A program made the translations under genes and the position numbers. From Scytonema millei VB511283 (GTDB lineage Bacteria > Cyanobacteriota > Cyanobacteriia > Cyanobacteriales > Chroococcidiopsidaceae), in contig NZ_JTJC03000017.1 of assembly GCF_000817735.3 (NCBI RefSeq), positions 1 through 64,000 on the forward strand: a stretch of 64,000 nt of DNA, read 5' to 3'. The notes below the pieces were generated by a model. It searched no databases, had not been told where the DNA came from, and saw only the letters and a list, made by a program, of their open reading frames with translations. Positions within the stretch are counted from its first letter, which is position 1. Every line of letters starts with the position of its first letter. This document shows positions 53,340 through 61,817 of this stretch, piece after piece.

Positions 53340-53435
53340 ATGTTTACAGTATTAATTGCCATTCTCAGTTTAATAGTTGTTCCAGCAATTGTGAATGGCT
53401 ATTTCGGCTATTTGTTGCTGCGAACAACAAAATGA
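53340..53435 (+). CDS. 31-residue single-helix membrane peptide
   Basis: Encodes MFTVLIAILSLIVVPAIVNG followed by YFGYLLLRTTK: one clean membrane helix and a basic end, as in small photosystem or transporter accessory subunits. GGTAAC precedes the ATG. It lies 78 bp before nifV. Too short to be sure. Confidence 0.42.
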   Translation: MFTVLIAILSLIVVPAIVNGYFGYLLLRTTK

Positions 53436-53513
53436 ATTTCGATTACACGCATCTGAGATTGAAATCTGAAACTCAAGAGCGAAAATCCAAAATGCTACGA
53501 GAGGTATTGTGCT

Positions 53514-54701
53514 ATGAATCCGATCGCGATTAATGACACGACACTACGAGATGGAGAACAGGCGGCGGGTGTTGCTTTCACAATTGAGGAAAAAATAGCG
53601 ATCGCTAAATTTTTAGACGCGATTGGGGTGGATGAATTAGAAGTTGGCATCCCAGCAATGGGGGAAGTCGAAACGAAAGCGATCGCGGCAATTTCTGAGT
53701 TAGGTTTGCAAGCTAAACTTTTAGGTTGGAACCGCGCCACAATTTCAGATCTTCAGGCTTCTATTGCCTGTGGTTTGCAACGAGTACATATATCCATTTC
53801 CGTTTCTGAAATTCAAATTGTTGCCAAGTTTCACCGACAATGGCACGTGATGCTGCAAAAACTTAAAGATGCGATTAGTTTCGCCCGCGATCGCGATCTT
53901 TGGGTAGCAGTTGGGGGAGAAGATTCCTCTAGAGCTGATGAAAGCTTCCTCTTAGAAGTCGCTCTTTACGCTCAAGAGTGGGGTGCGTCAAGATTTCGCT
54001 TTTGCGACACTGTAGGAATTCTCGACCCCTTTAAAACATACAACAGAGTCAAGCAATTGACGACGTACTTATTGATTCCGATAGAAATGCACACCCATAA
54101 TGACTTTGGTTTGGCAACGGCAAATGCTTTAGCTGGACTGCAAGCGGGAGCCTCATCGGTAAATACAACAGTGAACGGTTTGGGGGAAAGAGCTGGGAAT
54201 GCGGCTTTAGAAGAAGTCGTCATGGCACTCAAACGCATTCAAGGGATCGATTTGGGAATTGACACGACGCGGTTGTTAGAACTGTCCCGATTGGTAGCAA
54301 CCGCATCGGGTTGCAAAGTACCTCCTTGGAAGGCGATCGTGGGTGAAAATACTTTTGCTCATGAATCTGGCATTCATGCTCATGGCGTTTTGCAAAATCC
54401 CGTGACTTACGAGCCATTCGCTCCTGAAGAAGTGGGGTGGGAGCGGCGCTTAGTTGTAGGCAAGCATTCAGGTAAGCACTTGGTATCTAACTTACTACAG
54501 CAGCAGGGCATTAGTTTAAACACAGATGAAACCCAATCCATCTTAGATGCAGTACGGCAGCGATCGGTACAAAACAAACGCAGCCTCGATCTGCAAGAAC
54601 TAATAAATCTAGTCCCATTTCATCACATGAAAAAAACAAATAATCCCTCCTCTGCCCCTCTGCCCCTAGTCTCCTCTGCTGCCTATTTGTATGAACCTTA
54701 A
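53514..54701 (+). CDS. nifV: Homocitrate synthase
   Basis: Condenses acetyl-CoA with 2-oxoglutarate to homocitrate, the organic ligand of the nitrogenase iron-molybdenum cofactor. The 395-residue protein has the DRE-TIM signature [17 protein letters not shown], metal-binding [16 protein letters not shown], and [23 protein letters not shown]. The region after [14 protein letters not shown] has the NifV/LeuA-type linker but no long LeuA regulatory domain. The tail [17 protein letters not shown] is encoded by CCCCTCTG repeats. It leads nifZ and nifT. Confidence 0.95.
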   Translation: MNPIAINDTTLRDGEQAAGVAFTIEEKIAIAKFLDAIGVDELEVGIPAMGEVETKAIAAISELGLQAKLLGWNRATISDLQASIACGLQRVHISISVSEIQIVAKFHRQWHVMLQKLKDAISFARDRDLWVAVGGEDSSRADESFLLEVALYAQEWGASRFRFCDTVGILDPFKTYNRVKQLTTYLLIPIEMHTHNDFGLATANALAGLQAGASSVNTTVNGLGERAGNAALEEVVMALKRIQGIDLGIDTTRLLELSRLVATASGCKVPPWKAIVGENTFAHESGIHAHGVLQNPVTYEPFAPEEVGWERRLVVGKHSGKHLVSNLLQQQGISLNTDETQSILDAVRQRSVQNKRSLDLQELINLVPFHHMKKTNNPSSAPLPLVSSAAYLYEP

Positions 54702-54736
54702 GTGAAACCGTACAATCCTATCTCAGAGGTAATCCC

Positions 54737-55003
54737 ATGCAATCAGATGAATTAGAACTAGACTTGCCACCAGCTTTTGAAATTGGCTCAAAAGTAAAAA
54801 CTCGCAAGCTAATCCGTAACGATGGTACGTACCCAGGGCAAGAAATTGGCGCAACACTAGCGAAAAAGGGAGAGATCGGCTACATCATCAGTATTGGTAC
54901 GTTTTTGCAAAACTCTTATATCTACGCGGTACATTTTATCGAAAAGGGTTTTATTGTTGGTTGTCGCAAAAAAGAACTAGAAGCAGTTGAGGAAATCAAA
55001 TGA
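54737..55003 (+). CDS. nifZ: NifZ family protein
   Basis: An 88-residue protein with the NifZ core FEIGSKVKTRKLIRNDGTYPGQEIGATLAKKGEIGYIISIGTFLQNSYIYAVHF and an acidic end. NifZ helps maturation of the P-cluster of the MoFe protein. It is 35 bp after nifV and overlaps nifT by 4 bp (ATGA), so translation is probably coupled. AGAGG lies before the ATG. Confidence 0.95.
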   Translation: MQSDELELDLPPAFEIGSKVKTRKLIRNDGTYPGQEIGATLAKKGEIGYIISIGTFLQNSYIYAVHFIEKGFIVGCRKKELEAVEEIK

Positions 55004-55203
55004 AAGTCATGTTACGTCAAAATGCTATGGGACATTTGGTAGTTTACGTTGCCAAAAAAGATCTTGAGGAAGAAGTAGTAAATCAAACAGAGGGAGATGA
55101 GGGGAAGATTTTTACTTTAGCAAATGGTTGGGAATTAGTATTTCCTAACTTGCCAGAACCCATGAAATTACCGCAGACTGTAGAGGCTAAAAGGCTCTCT
55201 TGA
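55000..55203 (+). CDS. nifT: NifT/FixU family protein
   Basis: A 67-residue protein, MKVMLRQNAMGHLVVYVAKKDLEEEVV ... FTLANGWELVFP, matching the small NifT (FixU) family found in nif clusters. The exact role is unknown. It starts within the nifZ stop codon. Confidence 0.93.
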   Translation: MKVMLRQNAMGHLVVYVAKKDLEEEVVNQTEGDEGKIFTLANGWELVFPNLPEPMKLPQTVEAKRLS

Positions 55204-55535
55204 AAGGAGTCAGTAACTCCATGTGTGACTTTTTTCTTAGCCACGCCAGTTCGACGCGAGGTGCTACAACGGGGGGAACCCCCGCAACGCACTCGCTCCT
55301 CAACGGAGGACACCCCCGCACGCGACTGGCTCCCCTTTTTAAGGGGGTTGGGGGATCGGAGAACTGCGCTATTCACGAAGAGATCCCCCCTAGCCCCCCT
55401 TTTTAAGGGGGGAACAAGACACGTAGGGCTGGCATTGCCCACCCTACTATTGGTGCTTCATGGATTTCCTATGTGAGTTAACAAGGGGGCTTTGTCCCCC
55501 GTTTTTTCAAATGTGCTGAAATAGGAGTAAGAAAT
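55204..55535. repeat. 332-bp gap filled with dispersed palindromes
   Basis: Holds a GGGGGGAACCCCCGC hairpin (about 55270-55288) and a CGGAGGACACCCCCGC segment. Two GATCCCCCC-family copies follow, at 55332-55358 and 55382-55412. A GGGGGCTTTGTCCCCC hairpin lies at 55486-55501, followed by TTTTTT a few bases later (55502-55508). The last looks able to act as a terminator before the next gene. Confidence 0.75.
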
Positions 55536-56099
55536 ATGAGCGATTTTAAACACGATCGCGTGTTGCCATTTCATCTAGAAGGGAAATTTTTAGGTTTTAC
55601 TGTCGATCGACATAGTACACCTAAATACTTGCAACTAGAGGTTGCAACCGGACAGTTGAGGATTAAAATAGCCAAACAGTCCCGTTTTAGGCTTGGATCG
55701 ACCTTAAAACCTGGCGATCGGATTGAAGTCTTTGGGGAGCAAAAGTTCAAGTACGAGACAGGCGAATTTAAATTGAAAGCCGATCGCATTCACAAGCTGA
55801 CAGCAAACTCAGATAATGACTCCGAGCGCCAACCAGAAAATGGCAAAGTGAAGATTGTTGCTTGTTATAAGTCGGGTTGTCTGAAAAAAGGTGGCAGCAA
55901 ATTGGTGTCCGTTCTAGAAGGGGTGTTGCGCGATCGCGGTTTAGGCGATCGCGTTACTATTCAAACAACAGGCTGTTTGAAACGCTGTTCTCAGGCTCCA
56001 AATCTCATCTTAAAACCTGACAACATCAGCTTAAACAACATGACTCCTGAAGCTGCGATCGCCGCGCTGTTAGAGCGGGTGAACGAGCATTTCGCATAA
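55536..56099 (+). CDS. 2Fe-2S thioredoxin-like ferredoxin with N-terminal OB-like domain
   Basis: A 187-residue protein. Residues 10-90 form a beta-rich part (FLGFTVDRHSTPKYLQLEVATGQLRIKIAK ... PGDRIEVFGEQKFKYETGEFKLKADRI) like a small OB fold. Residues 105-187 are a thioredoxin-like 2Fe-2S domain with CYKSGCLKKGGS and TTGCLKRCSQAP giving the cluster cysteines. Related proteins occur near nif genes in cyanobacteria and may donate electrons or clusters. GGAGTAAG precedes the ATG. Confidence 0.85.
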   Translation: MSDFKHDRVLPFHLEGKFLGFTVDRHSTPKYLQLEVATGQLRIKIAKQSRFRLGSTLKPGDRIEVFGEQKFKYETGEFKLKADRIHKLTANSDNDSERQPENGKVKIVACYKSGCLKKGGSKLVSVLEGVLRDRGLGDRVTIQTTGCLKRCSQAPNLILKPDNISLNNMTPEAAIAALLERVNEHFA

Positions 56100-56871
56100 C
56101 GGTTTCATCCAGTTCTGTGCTAAGTCATCAATTGCCGAGTCGATGTCCAACACCTGAACTTTTCTGTATGGACAAACTCTATTAAGTCTGAAAATATTGT
56201 ATGTATCTAATTAAGCTAAGTTTTTATCAATTTGCTATGTAATTTCTAGAGTTCGCCTATGAGTAAATTTCAATTCTAAATCTTATCATTCAATTTTTTT
56301 CTAAAAATATAACCGAATTGTCTACAGAACTTCATTGCTATATGTTATAGCTGTGAAGAGTTGTCGGATATTATTTAACTAAACAACGAGCAAAAGATTA
56401 ACGTTTAGATCTACCTTTTGTATCTACTCAAGGCATTCATATTCATTCCTTGTGTGGGTCAGATCGGTCAAAAGTTTTAAACCTTCTCTGCCGCGTGTCA
56501 GCCCGTGATGGTGCGGGCTGTTTACTTTTCTATTAAACGTCAGTTTGAGTGAAATAGCTCAGAGAAAAAGGTTATCTCAACCCGAAGAAAACTTCTTGGG
56601 GCGATCGCTTAATCCAATCGCCACCATCTCTCTTTGTGGATTATCTTTTTCCCATATAGACATGATTGTTCTATGTTGCATAAATATATTTACATAGTTT
56701 TTAAAATTCTGTAATATACAGATCGTTAATTAACTAAATTGAGTAGACTGATATAAGAACAAGAGTAGGTTTGTGCTTAGCTTGCGATGCATTATCGCTA
56801 GCTGTTCCAAGAATTAGAACAAAGAAAGCTCAATCGACTATTAAGGTGTATATATTACGAACGAGGCTGTT
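56100..56871. other. 772-bp intergenic region with one hairpin
   Basis: AT-rich, no supported gene. The hairpin at 56499-56520 is the only clear structure. The sequence before 56872 contains a 5' region of another 350 bp, with an A/T-rich block near 56680-56760 that may hold a promoter. Confidence 0.55.
56499..56530 (+). terminator. CAGCCCG hairpin followed by T-rich DNA
   Basis: Stem CAGCCCG/CGGGCTG with an 8-base loop, then TTTACTTTTC. It resembles a rho-independent terminator, but lies 400 bp after the nearest upstream stop codon. It may end a long 3' UTR or an unrecognised small RNA. Confidence 0.5.
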
Positions 56872-57138
56872 ATGACAGTGATTTACGCGCAGGCAATATT
56901 TGACTCTCCCAAAAAATCACCTGTCATGAAGTATTGGAAATATCGCAAACGTGCCAAAGCCCTACGTCACGTTCAGTGGACTTACGAAGTCGATTTGAAG
57001 AGAACGCTCAATTGGCTTGAGTTAGTAGATTGGATTTTCTATCTGCATAGCCAAGGTTTAGAGCCTGCTGCGTTAGATGAATTCATCACTTTCTGTGGGT
57101 GGTATTTTCCCCAGTTAGCGGAAGGCAAGCCTCACTAA
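56872..57138 (+). CDS. Hypothetical small basic/aromatic protein
   Basis: An 88-residue protein, basic in the first half (KYWKYRKRAKALRHVQWTYEVDLKRTL) and helical and aromatic in the second (LNWLELVDWIFYLHSQGLEPAALDEFITFCGWYFPQL). No signal peptide or known motif. It stands alone with long flanks. Codon use and the regular helix pattern support a real gene. Confidence 0.55.
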   Translation: MTVIYAQAIFDSPKKSPVMKYWKYRKRAKALRHVQWTYEVDLKRTLNWLELVDWIFYLHSQGLEPAALDEFITFCGWYFPQLAEGKPH

Positions 57139-57421
57139 TGTGTAGCGATCTGCGATCGCGCGATCGGGATAAGATACCAATTTCGCGCCATCTGCTCCCA
57201 TAATTATTTCGGCACTGTGTTTCACAGTGCTTTCTCTTGGCAAGGATAAAACGGTGGGGGATTGGCAAGACATTCACGGATATCTTTAAGCTGCACAAAC
57301 CGCTAACTCCTAGAACGAGAACGCTCGCATAGATTGCGCTGAATCAAAATTGGTACAAATAATTGCGATCGCAATTATGCATCACTATTTCTCACAGCCA
57401 GAGGTGCTAAAACACACAACT

Positions 57422-57844
57422 TTATAAGCATGTTTCATCAATAGCATTCGCTAGCTGCACGCCGTTCGGTGCGAACAGAAATATCCCTGCCGCTAGATAT
57501 TGTTGCTGTCCTTCTAGTGCGTAAGTTACTCCAGCAACAAAGTCTACTGCTCGTTGTGCTTTCTCTGCATCCATCTGTACAACATTTAAGACTAGCGGTT
57601 GACCTTGCCACAGAATTTCGACGGCTTGCGTCACTTGTTCAAAAAACTGTAGCTGCATGACTACCACTTGGGGTGTCTTCTGTTCTAGTTGGGGTAGACT
57701 CTTATGTTTGTTTGCTGTCAAGTCAGCCGCTCTTCTTTCCCGCTGCCGCACTACATTTGCAGGAAAAGCAGCTCTTAATTTTCTGTAATTCTGTTGGGAC
57801 AATTCCTCTTCTAGTTCGGATACCTCTAGCTGATGCATCATCAT
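57422..57844 (-). CDS. SepF-like protein
   Basis: A 140-residue protein whose second half, VVVMQLQFFEQVTQAVEILWQGQPLVLNVVQMDAEKAQRAVDFVAGVTYALEGQQQYLAAGIFLFAP, matches the SepF core (DUF552), including L-N-(L/V)-x-x-M-(D)-x-x-x-A-Q-R-(A/V)-(V/I)-D-F-(V/L)-(A/S)-G. SepF links FtsZ to the membrane. Full cyanobacterial SepF proteins have a long linker and an N-terminal membrane helix. Here the N-terminus is short (MMMHQLEVSELEEELSQQ), so this is probably a paralogue. Nothing else of the division cluster is nearby. Confidence 0.8.
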   Translation of the reverse strand: MMMHQLEVSELEEELSQQNYRKLRAAFPANVVRQRERRAADLTANKHKSLPQLEQKTPQVVVMQLQFFEQVTQAVEILWQGQPLVLNVVQMDAEKAQRAVDFVAGVTYALEGQQQYLAAGIFLFAPNGVQLANAIDETCL

Positions 57845-58961
57845 GCTTACTCATCCTCTATTTTTTCTAATTGGGGCTGGCGAAGAGCTTTAGGTATGAT
57901 TTTTAGTACCTTTAAATCTATACTCTGGTTAAATGAAAAGCTTGTCAACTCAGTGTTTTTGCCTTGATTTGTCAATTCAATAAAGGTCGGAAAAGTTCGG
58001 GAATCAGCAGTTTTCTCGTCAAAAGAGCTTTTTTGTTAACAGCGTACAACACTATACTAATTTCTTATTTCGCATCCTCCTTGAGGTATATTTTAATAGC
58101 AATCTACTCAACAATTAGCTTGTAATGCTTTGTGAATATAGCTATTATTGTTAGTAGTTTTGTTGGTATTTCGTTGGTGTAAAGTGATGAGCAACATACT
58201 GCCTGCTGGCAAAGGTCGAAATAGAAATCGAAGCCGTTCACTAAAATGCTGAATGGCTCTGATAGAGCCACAAAAGTTACTAGTAGAATCCAAAACTTAA
58301 TTGGTTAAATAATATACAACAACCAAATTCTATCGCTGGATCGGCAATTTCCCCAGTCTGACGAAAATCTTGCAGATTCAGCATTTCGACTGATGCGATC
58401 GATCGCCCTAGAAATAGTCATGTAAATTACCAAAATAATTAGTGTATTATGGTAATTTAAGTAGCGTCGTGCGGTTTGTTAAAGACTTGTTTAATATTGA
58501 ACCAAACAACTTCTAACACAACTTACTGGGCTATCAAGAGTGTCTCTCAAGACAAGTCGATTCAAGGCAATCAAATAACAAAATCAGATTGATATATATG
58601 ATGTAAACTACCTCAGCTAATATGACTTGCAAAGTATATGCCAGTACTCTAAGTGATGCAAAGCGGGATGAAGTTAACCTGTAGTAGCTGCCATTAGAGA
58701 GATCAATTGCGCACACAGCCAGCTTATTCGTAGAGAATGGAGGTTAATTACCTTTCACAAGGTGATTTTCGTGTTTTACTAAGATCCTAGAGGGTGCAGC
58801 AGGCTTTTGCTTACTGGAATCAATTTGGCTGTTTAAGAAAGGCTTACACGCTACTTGTAGAACGCAGCTCCTACTTTAGCTTCATAATTATCTAGACACA
58901 GCCTCTTATGCAGAATCGATTGATGCCGAGAAATCTTCAAAAGTTGTGAGGAAGATGGAAC
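57845..58961. other. 1.1-kb region without supported genes
   Basis: AT-rich, with only short, unconvincing frames. A GTCATGTAAA motif followed by an A/T inverted repeat (AAATTACC ... GGTAATTT) lies at 58418-58459. No RNA gene could be recognised. Confidence 0.55.
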
Positions 58962-59762
58962 ATGGAAAATCTCTATCATATTGATAATGGGAACCAATCT
59001 AAACAGCAAAGCTTTGATTATGCAGCTCTTGACGTGGAAGCACAAATTGCTGTCCAAAAGCATACTTGTGACATCAAAAGAATGATGCGTAGAACGACAC
59101 AAGATATTATTGAAATAGGTGAAAAGCTAATCGAAGTCAAGCAATATCTTGGGTTTGGGCATTTTAGCAATTGGCTAATAGCTGAATTTGGTTGGAAGGA
59201 ACGAACAGCAAGAAACTTTATGAGAGTGGCAGAAGTTTTTAAATCGGCAAAATTTGCCGATTTATTTATTGCTAGCTCAGCCCTATATCATTTGGCTGCT
59301 CCTTCTACCCCTGAAAGCGCTCGCCAGGAAGCACTAGAGCTTGCTAATAAGGGAGAATACATAACTTACTCTAAAGCTAGAAGCATTATTAGTCAACATC
59401 AGGAATTAAAAAAACTTAAAAATTCTACTTGTAATGTTACTTCAGATGCAAACAAGCACGAAGTAGATTCTGTTCAAGCAAAGTTAATTACATCAGTTGA
59501 AGAAGTATTTCATGAAAGTTTACCAGATTCTCAAACAGTTGATGTATTAGCTGTAGTCATCGATCGAGATGGTTTGGGAAGTCAAAAAGTGTCTGCCGAA
59601 AACCCATCATCGACTAATCCCATCTCGATTAGAATTAGCGACGACTGTAGAGCCTTGATTAAGAGTGTAGAGTCTCTTAGAGAAGAAGAAGCAACTGCTT
59701 TGGTGAGAGCAATAGCAAAGCACTGGTCAGTAGAGAAGATTTTAGAGAAAATCAAAAAATAG
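58962..59762 (+). CDS. DUF3102-domain protein
   Basis: A 266-residue protein with the DUF3102 core TTQDIIEIGEKLIEVKQYLGFGHFSNWLIAEFGWKERTARNFMRVAEVFKSAKFADLFIASSALYHLAAPSTPESARQEALELA. It contains a helix-turn-helix-like segment (FSNWLIAEFGWKERTARNFM). The C-terminal half is less conserved and ends in a helical LVRAIAKHWSVEKILEKIKK. DUF3102 proteins are common on plasmids and phages and near partition or regulatory genes. DNA binding is inferred. Confidence 0.82.
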   Translation: MENLYHIDNGNQSKQQSFDYAALDVEAQIAVQKHTCDIKRMMRRTTQDIIEIGEKLIEVKQYLGFGHFSNWLIAEFGWKERTARNFMRVAEVFKSAKFADLFIASSALYHLAAPSTPESARQEALELANKGEYITYSKARSIISQHQELKKLKNSTCNVTSDANKHEVDSVQAKLITSVEEVFHESLPDSQTVDVLAVVIDRDGLGSQKVSAENPSSTNPISIRISDDCRALIKSVESLREEEATALVRAIAKHWSVEKILEKIKK

Positions 59763-60630
59763 CCACTTTTTTAGCTCAGAAAGCGATTGCTGGATGAAGC
59801 TTCAACGGCTCCACTAAGATCGAAACTACGAAATTCCTACATTCTGGAATTATCTCACTATTTTGAATTATGCCAAAAAGCACTAGAGACGATCTTCTGC
59901 TCAAGCTTCCCACTACCTTTTAGAAGCTAGCTTTCACATGCTCGGCAGTACTTGGAAGTATACAAAATCTCCCACCCCTGCTTGCTCTTCAATCAAAACC
60001 TCTCGCCAACACAGTGCTATCTGCATGAAACTCCCTAATTTTGACAGTTAAGGTTCTTCAACATCACCAACAGTTACACTTTGAGCGCTCAAACACCTCA
60101 AATCAAAAGGCACCTACTAACTAAACAGATTTTTTTTACTCTATTGCTGTTTTTTCTAATGCTATTATACACAAGCCATAGTCAAAATTGCAACACCATA
60201 AAAAGATCGTTATTTAACAATTCTCGCCGAGCGATCGCGGCAATTTCTATCTCGATCTCTCATATTCGTTTTTCTGGGAGCCAAATCGAGCAATTGGAAT
60301 AGACAAAAGAATACGAATTAATTGGCTTGATATCGCTAATTCAATCGGTGAGTGGGCATCTACGAGAAGTGAGCTGGCAATCTGATTTGCAATAAAGGCT
60401 CATACGTCAACTTAGTTTTGGCGAGAAGGTTGTGCAATTCCCTTCTGCATCCATCCGCTTTCGATAGTTGTACCTGGTTGGCTGCGATATTTGTAGTTAA
60501 TAATACCATTTCACTAAAGCTATGCTACAGAAGCTCCCTCCTAGCCCCCCTTATCAAGGGGGGTTGGGGGGATCTCTTTTGTCGTAGTCAAATAGTAAGT
60601 TGGTATAACTTTCTAAAGGTTTTTACAGAT
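59763..60630. other. Region without supported genes, one dispersed palindrome
   Basis: Contains a GATCCCCCC-family copy at 60539-60574 (reading AGCCCCCC then GGGGGGTTGGGGGGATC). A frame at 60081-60302 has a hydrophobic stretch but a TTG start and no ribosome site; it is not accepted. Confidence 0.55.
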
Positions 60631-60665
60631 AAAAAAATGGCATACCAAGTCAGTTGGTATGCCAT
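60631..60665 (-). terminator. Intrinsic terminator of the 60708-61148 gene
   Basis: On the minus strand a perfect 12-bp stem (ATGGCATACCAA with its complement) and 5-base loop is followed by TTTTTTT (7 T on this strand, 60631-60637). It lies 43 bp after the gene's stop codon. Textbook rho-independent layout. Confidence 0.85.
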
Positions 60666-60707
60666 ACTTTCAACTAGAAAAATACTAGGAGTAACGGAGC
60701 TGATTAC

Positions 60708-61148
60708 TTAATATTCAGCACTTTTATTCAAACATTCTTGTGCTTGGTAAGCTTGCAATCCCAATAGAACTAAGTAAGTCATCATCTGAGCTTGCGATCG
60801 CTGAGTGGCTGCTGCAAGCTGATTAATTTGATGTAGAGGCAACTGCTGCTGAAATAGTACCAGCGACTGTTCCAACTCTTGGGCTATAGTACGGCGATTT
60901 AGACTAGCATTTTTCTGTAATTGCTTCCCAATCGGCGATAGTAGTAAAAAAAATAATAAGTTGGTTACAAAGCCAGAACGGGAAGAGTGTTCTCGGTGAG
61001 ATTGAGTTTCGATAGTTTTTAATAACTCCTCTGGCATATAGAAACTTGGACGGCAGTTTGCAATTAGGCTATTGCGTTGATACCTATGCGATTTTTCTGG
61101 TTGTTCAGAATTAAAAATAACCAAAATAATTACAGATTTAAACGTCAC
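60708..61148 (-). CDS. Possible ribbon-helix-helix protein
   Basis: A 146-residue protein. Residues about 34-70 (RPSFYMPEELLKTIETQSHR and on to SSRSGFVTNLLFFLL) have the layout of a ribbon-helix-helix DNA-binding domain: a strand, (M/L)PEELL, helix, (S)RSxFVxxLL. The C-terminal half is helical and Gln-rich (LEQSLVLFQQQLPLHQINQLAAATQ). The first 25 residues look unlike the rest, so the real start may be downstream of 61148. The strong terminator behind it supports expression. A plasmid-type regulator is possible. Confidence 0.6.
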   Translation of the reverse strand: MTFKSVIILVIFNSEQPEKSHRYQRNSLIANCRPSFYMPEELLKTIETQSHREHSSRSGFVTNLLFFLLLSPIGKQLQKNASLNRRTIAQELEQSLVLFQQQLPLHQINQLAAATQRSQAQMMTYLVLLGLQAYQAQECLNKSAEY

Positions 61149-61817
61149 TTAATATATGTACTAAATTTTTCTACGGTTAACCATTCCCCAAAGTATAGGA
61201 AAAATATTGTTTTTTAAGTGCTTAGATTAATTTGAACAATCCAAAAAGTTCGGACAAATATCAGATTTTTTCAGGTTTTAACCAAAATAACCGAAAAATT
61301 CAAAAAATGTCATGTAAATAACTTTATTTATCTTGCAATGTTGATTAAAGTAATGATATAGATTAAGTGACTAAAGTAATACCAGATTTTTATTAACTCA
61401 CACAAGAAAGAATATGGTTTACTTAAATCGGACTATGCATAATGGGCAAAGAATATCTTAATCGTTGAGTTCGCATACTGCAAACAGCTGCACATCTCTA
61501 TTGAAAAGCTTTGAATTGATTCCGAGTAAAATAATTGTGAAAGATTCGTTTACATGTAAGTGTTTTATGCGATCGCAGACAACAATTCGCTAACCGATCG
61601 ATTTATAGATTAGACTTGGAGCTTATATTCGGAATAGCAAGAGCGAGCCAGAAATTACTAGAACCGAAAAGTCTCTCTGTTAAGCAATTTAAAACGTACT
61701 AGAGTGACATTACACGCTAAGAGAAAATTACATAGAACTCAATGCTATCAAATGACGAGCGCTCATTTCTTCCCTAGTAGAGCTACAGATTTCAACTATT
61801 TTGGAGACACCTACAAG
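61149..61817. other. AT-rich region upstream of the STAND gene
   Basis: About 670 bp without a supported gene. It has a GTCATGTAAA copy at 61309-61318. A frame open in register with the STAND gene runs from GTG 61704, but ATG 61818 is preferred as its start. Confidence 0.5.

Noticed and set aside
58108-58293. 61-codon minus-strand frame in the 57.8-59.0 kb gap
   Set aside because: No start context and no domain pattern; it is probably chance in AT-rich DNA.
60081-60302. 73-codon frame with a hydrophobic stretch
   Set aside because: It needs a TTG start, has no ribosome site, and the sequence after the hydrophobic part looks random.
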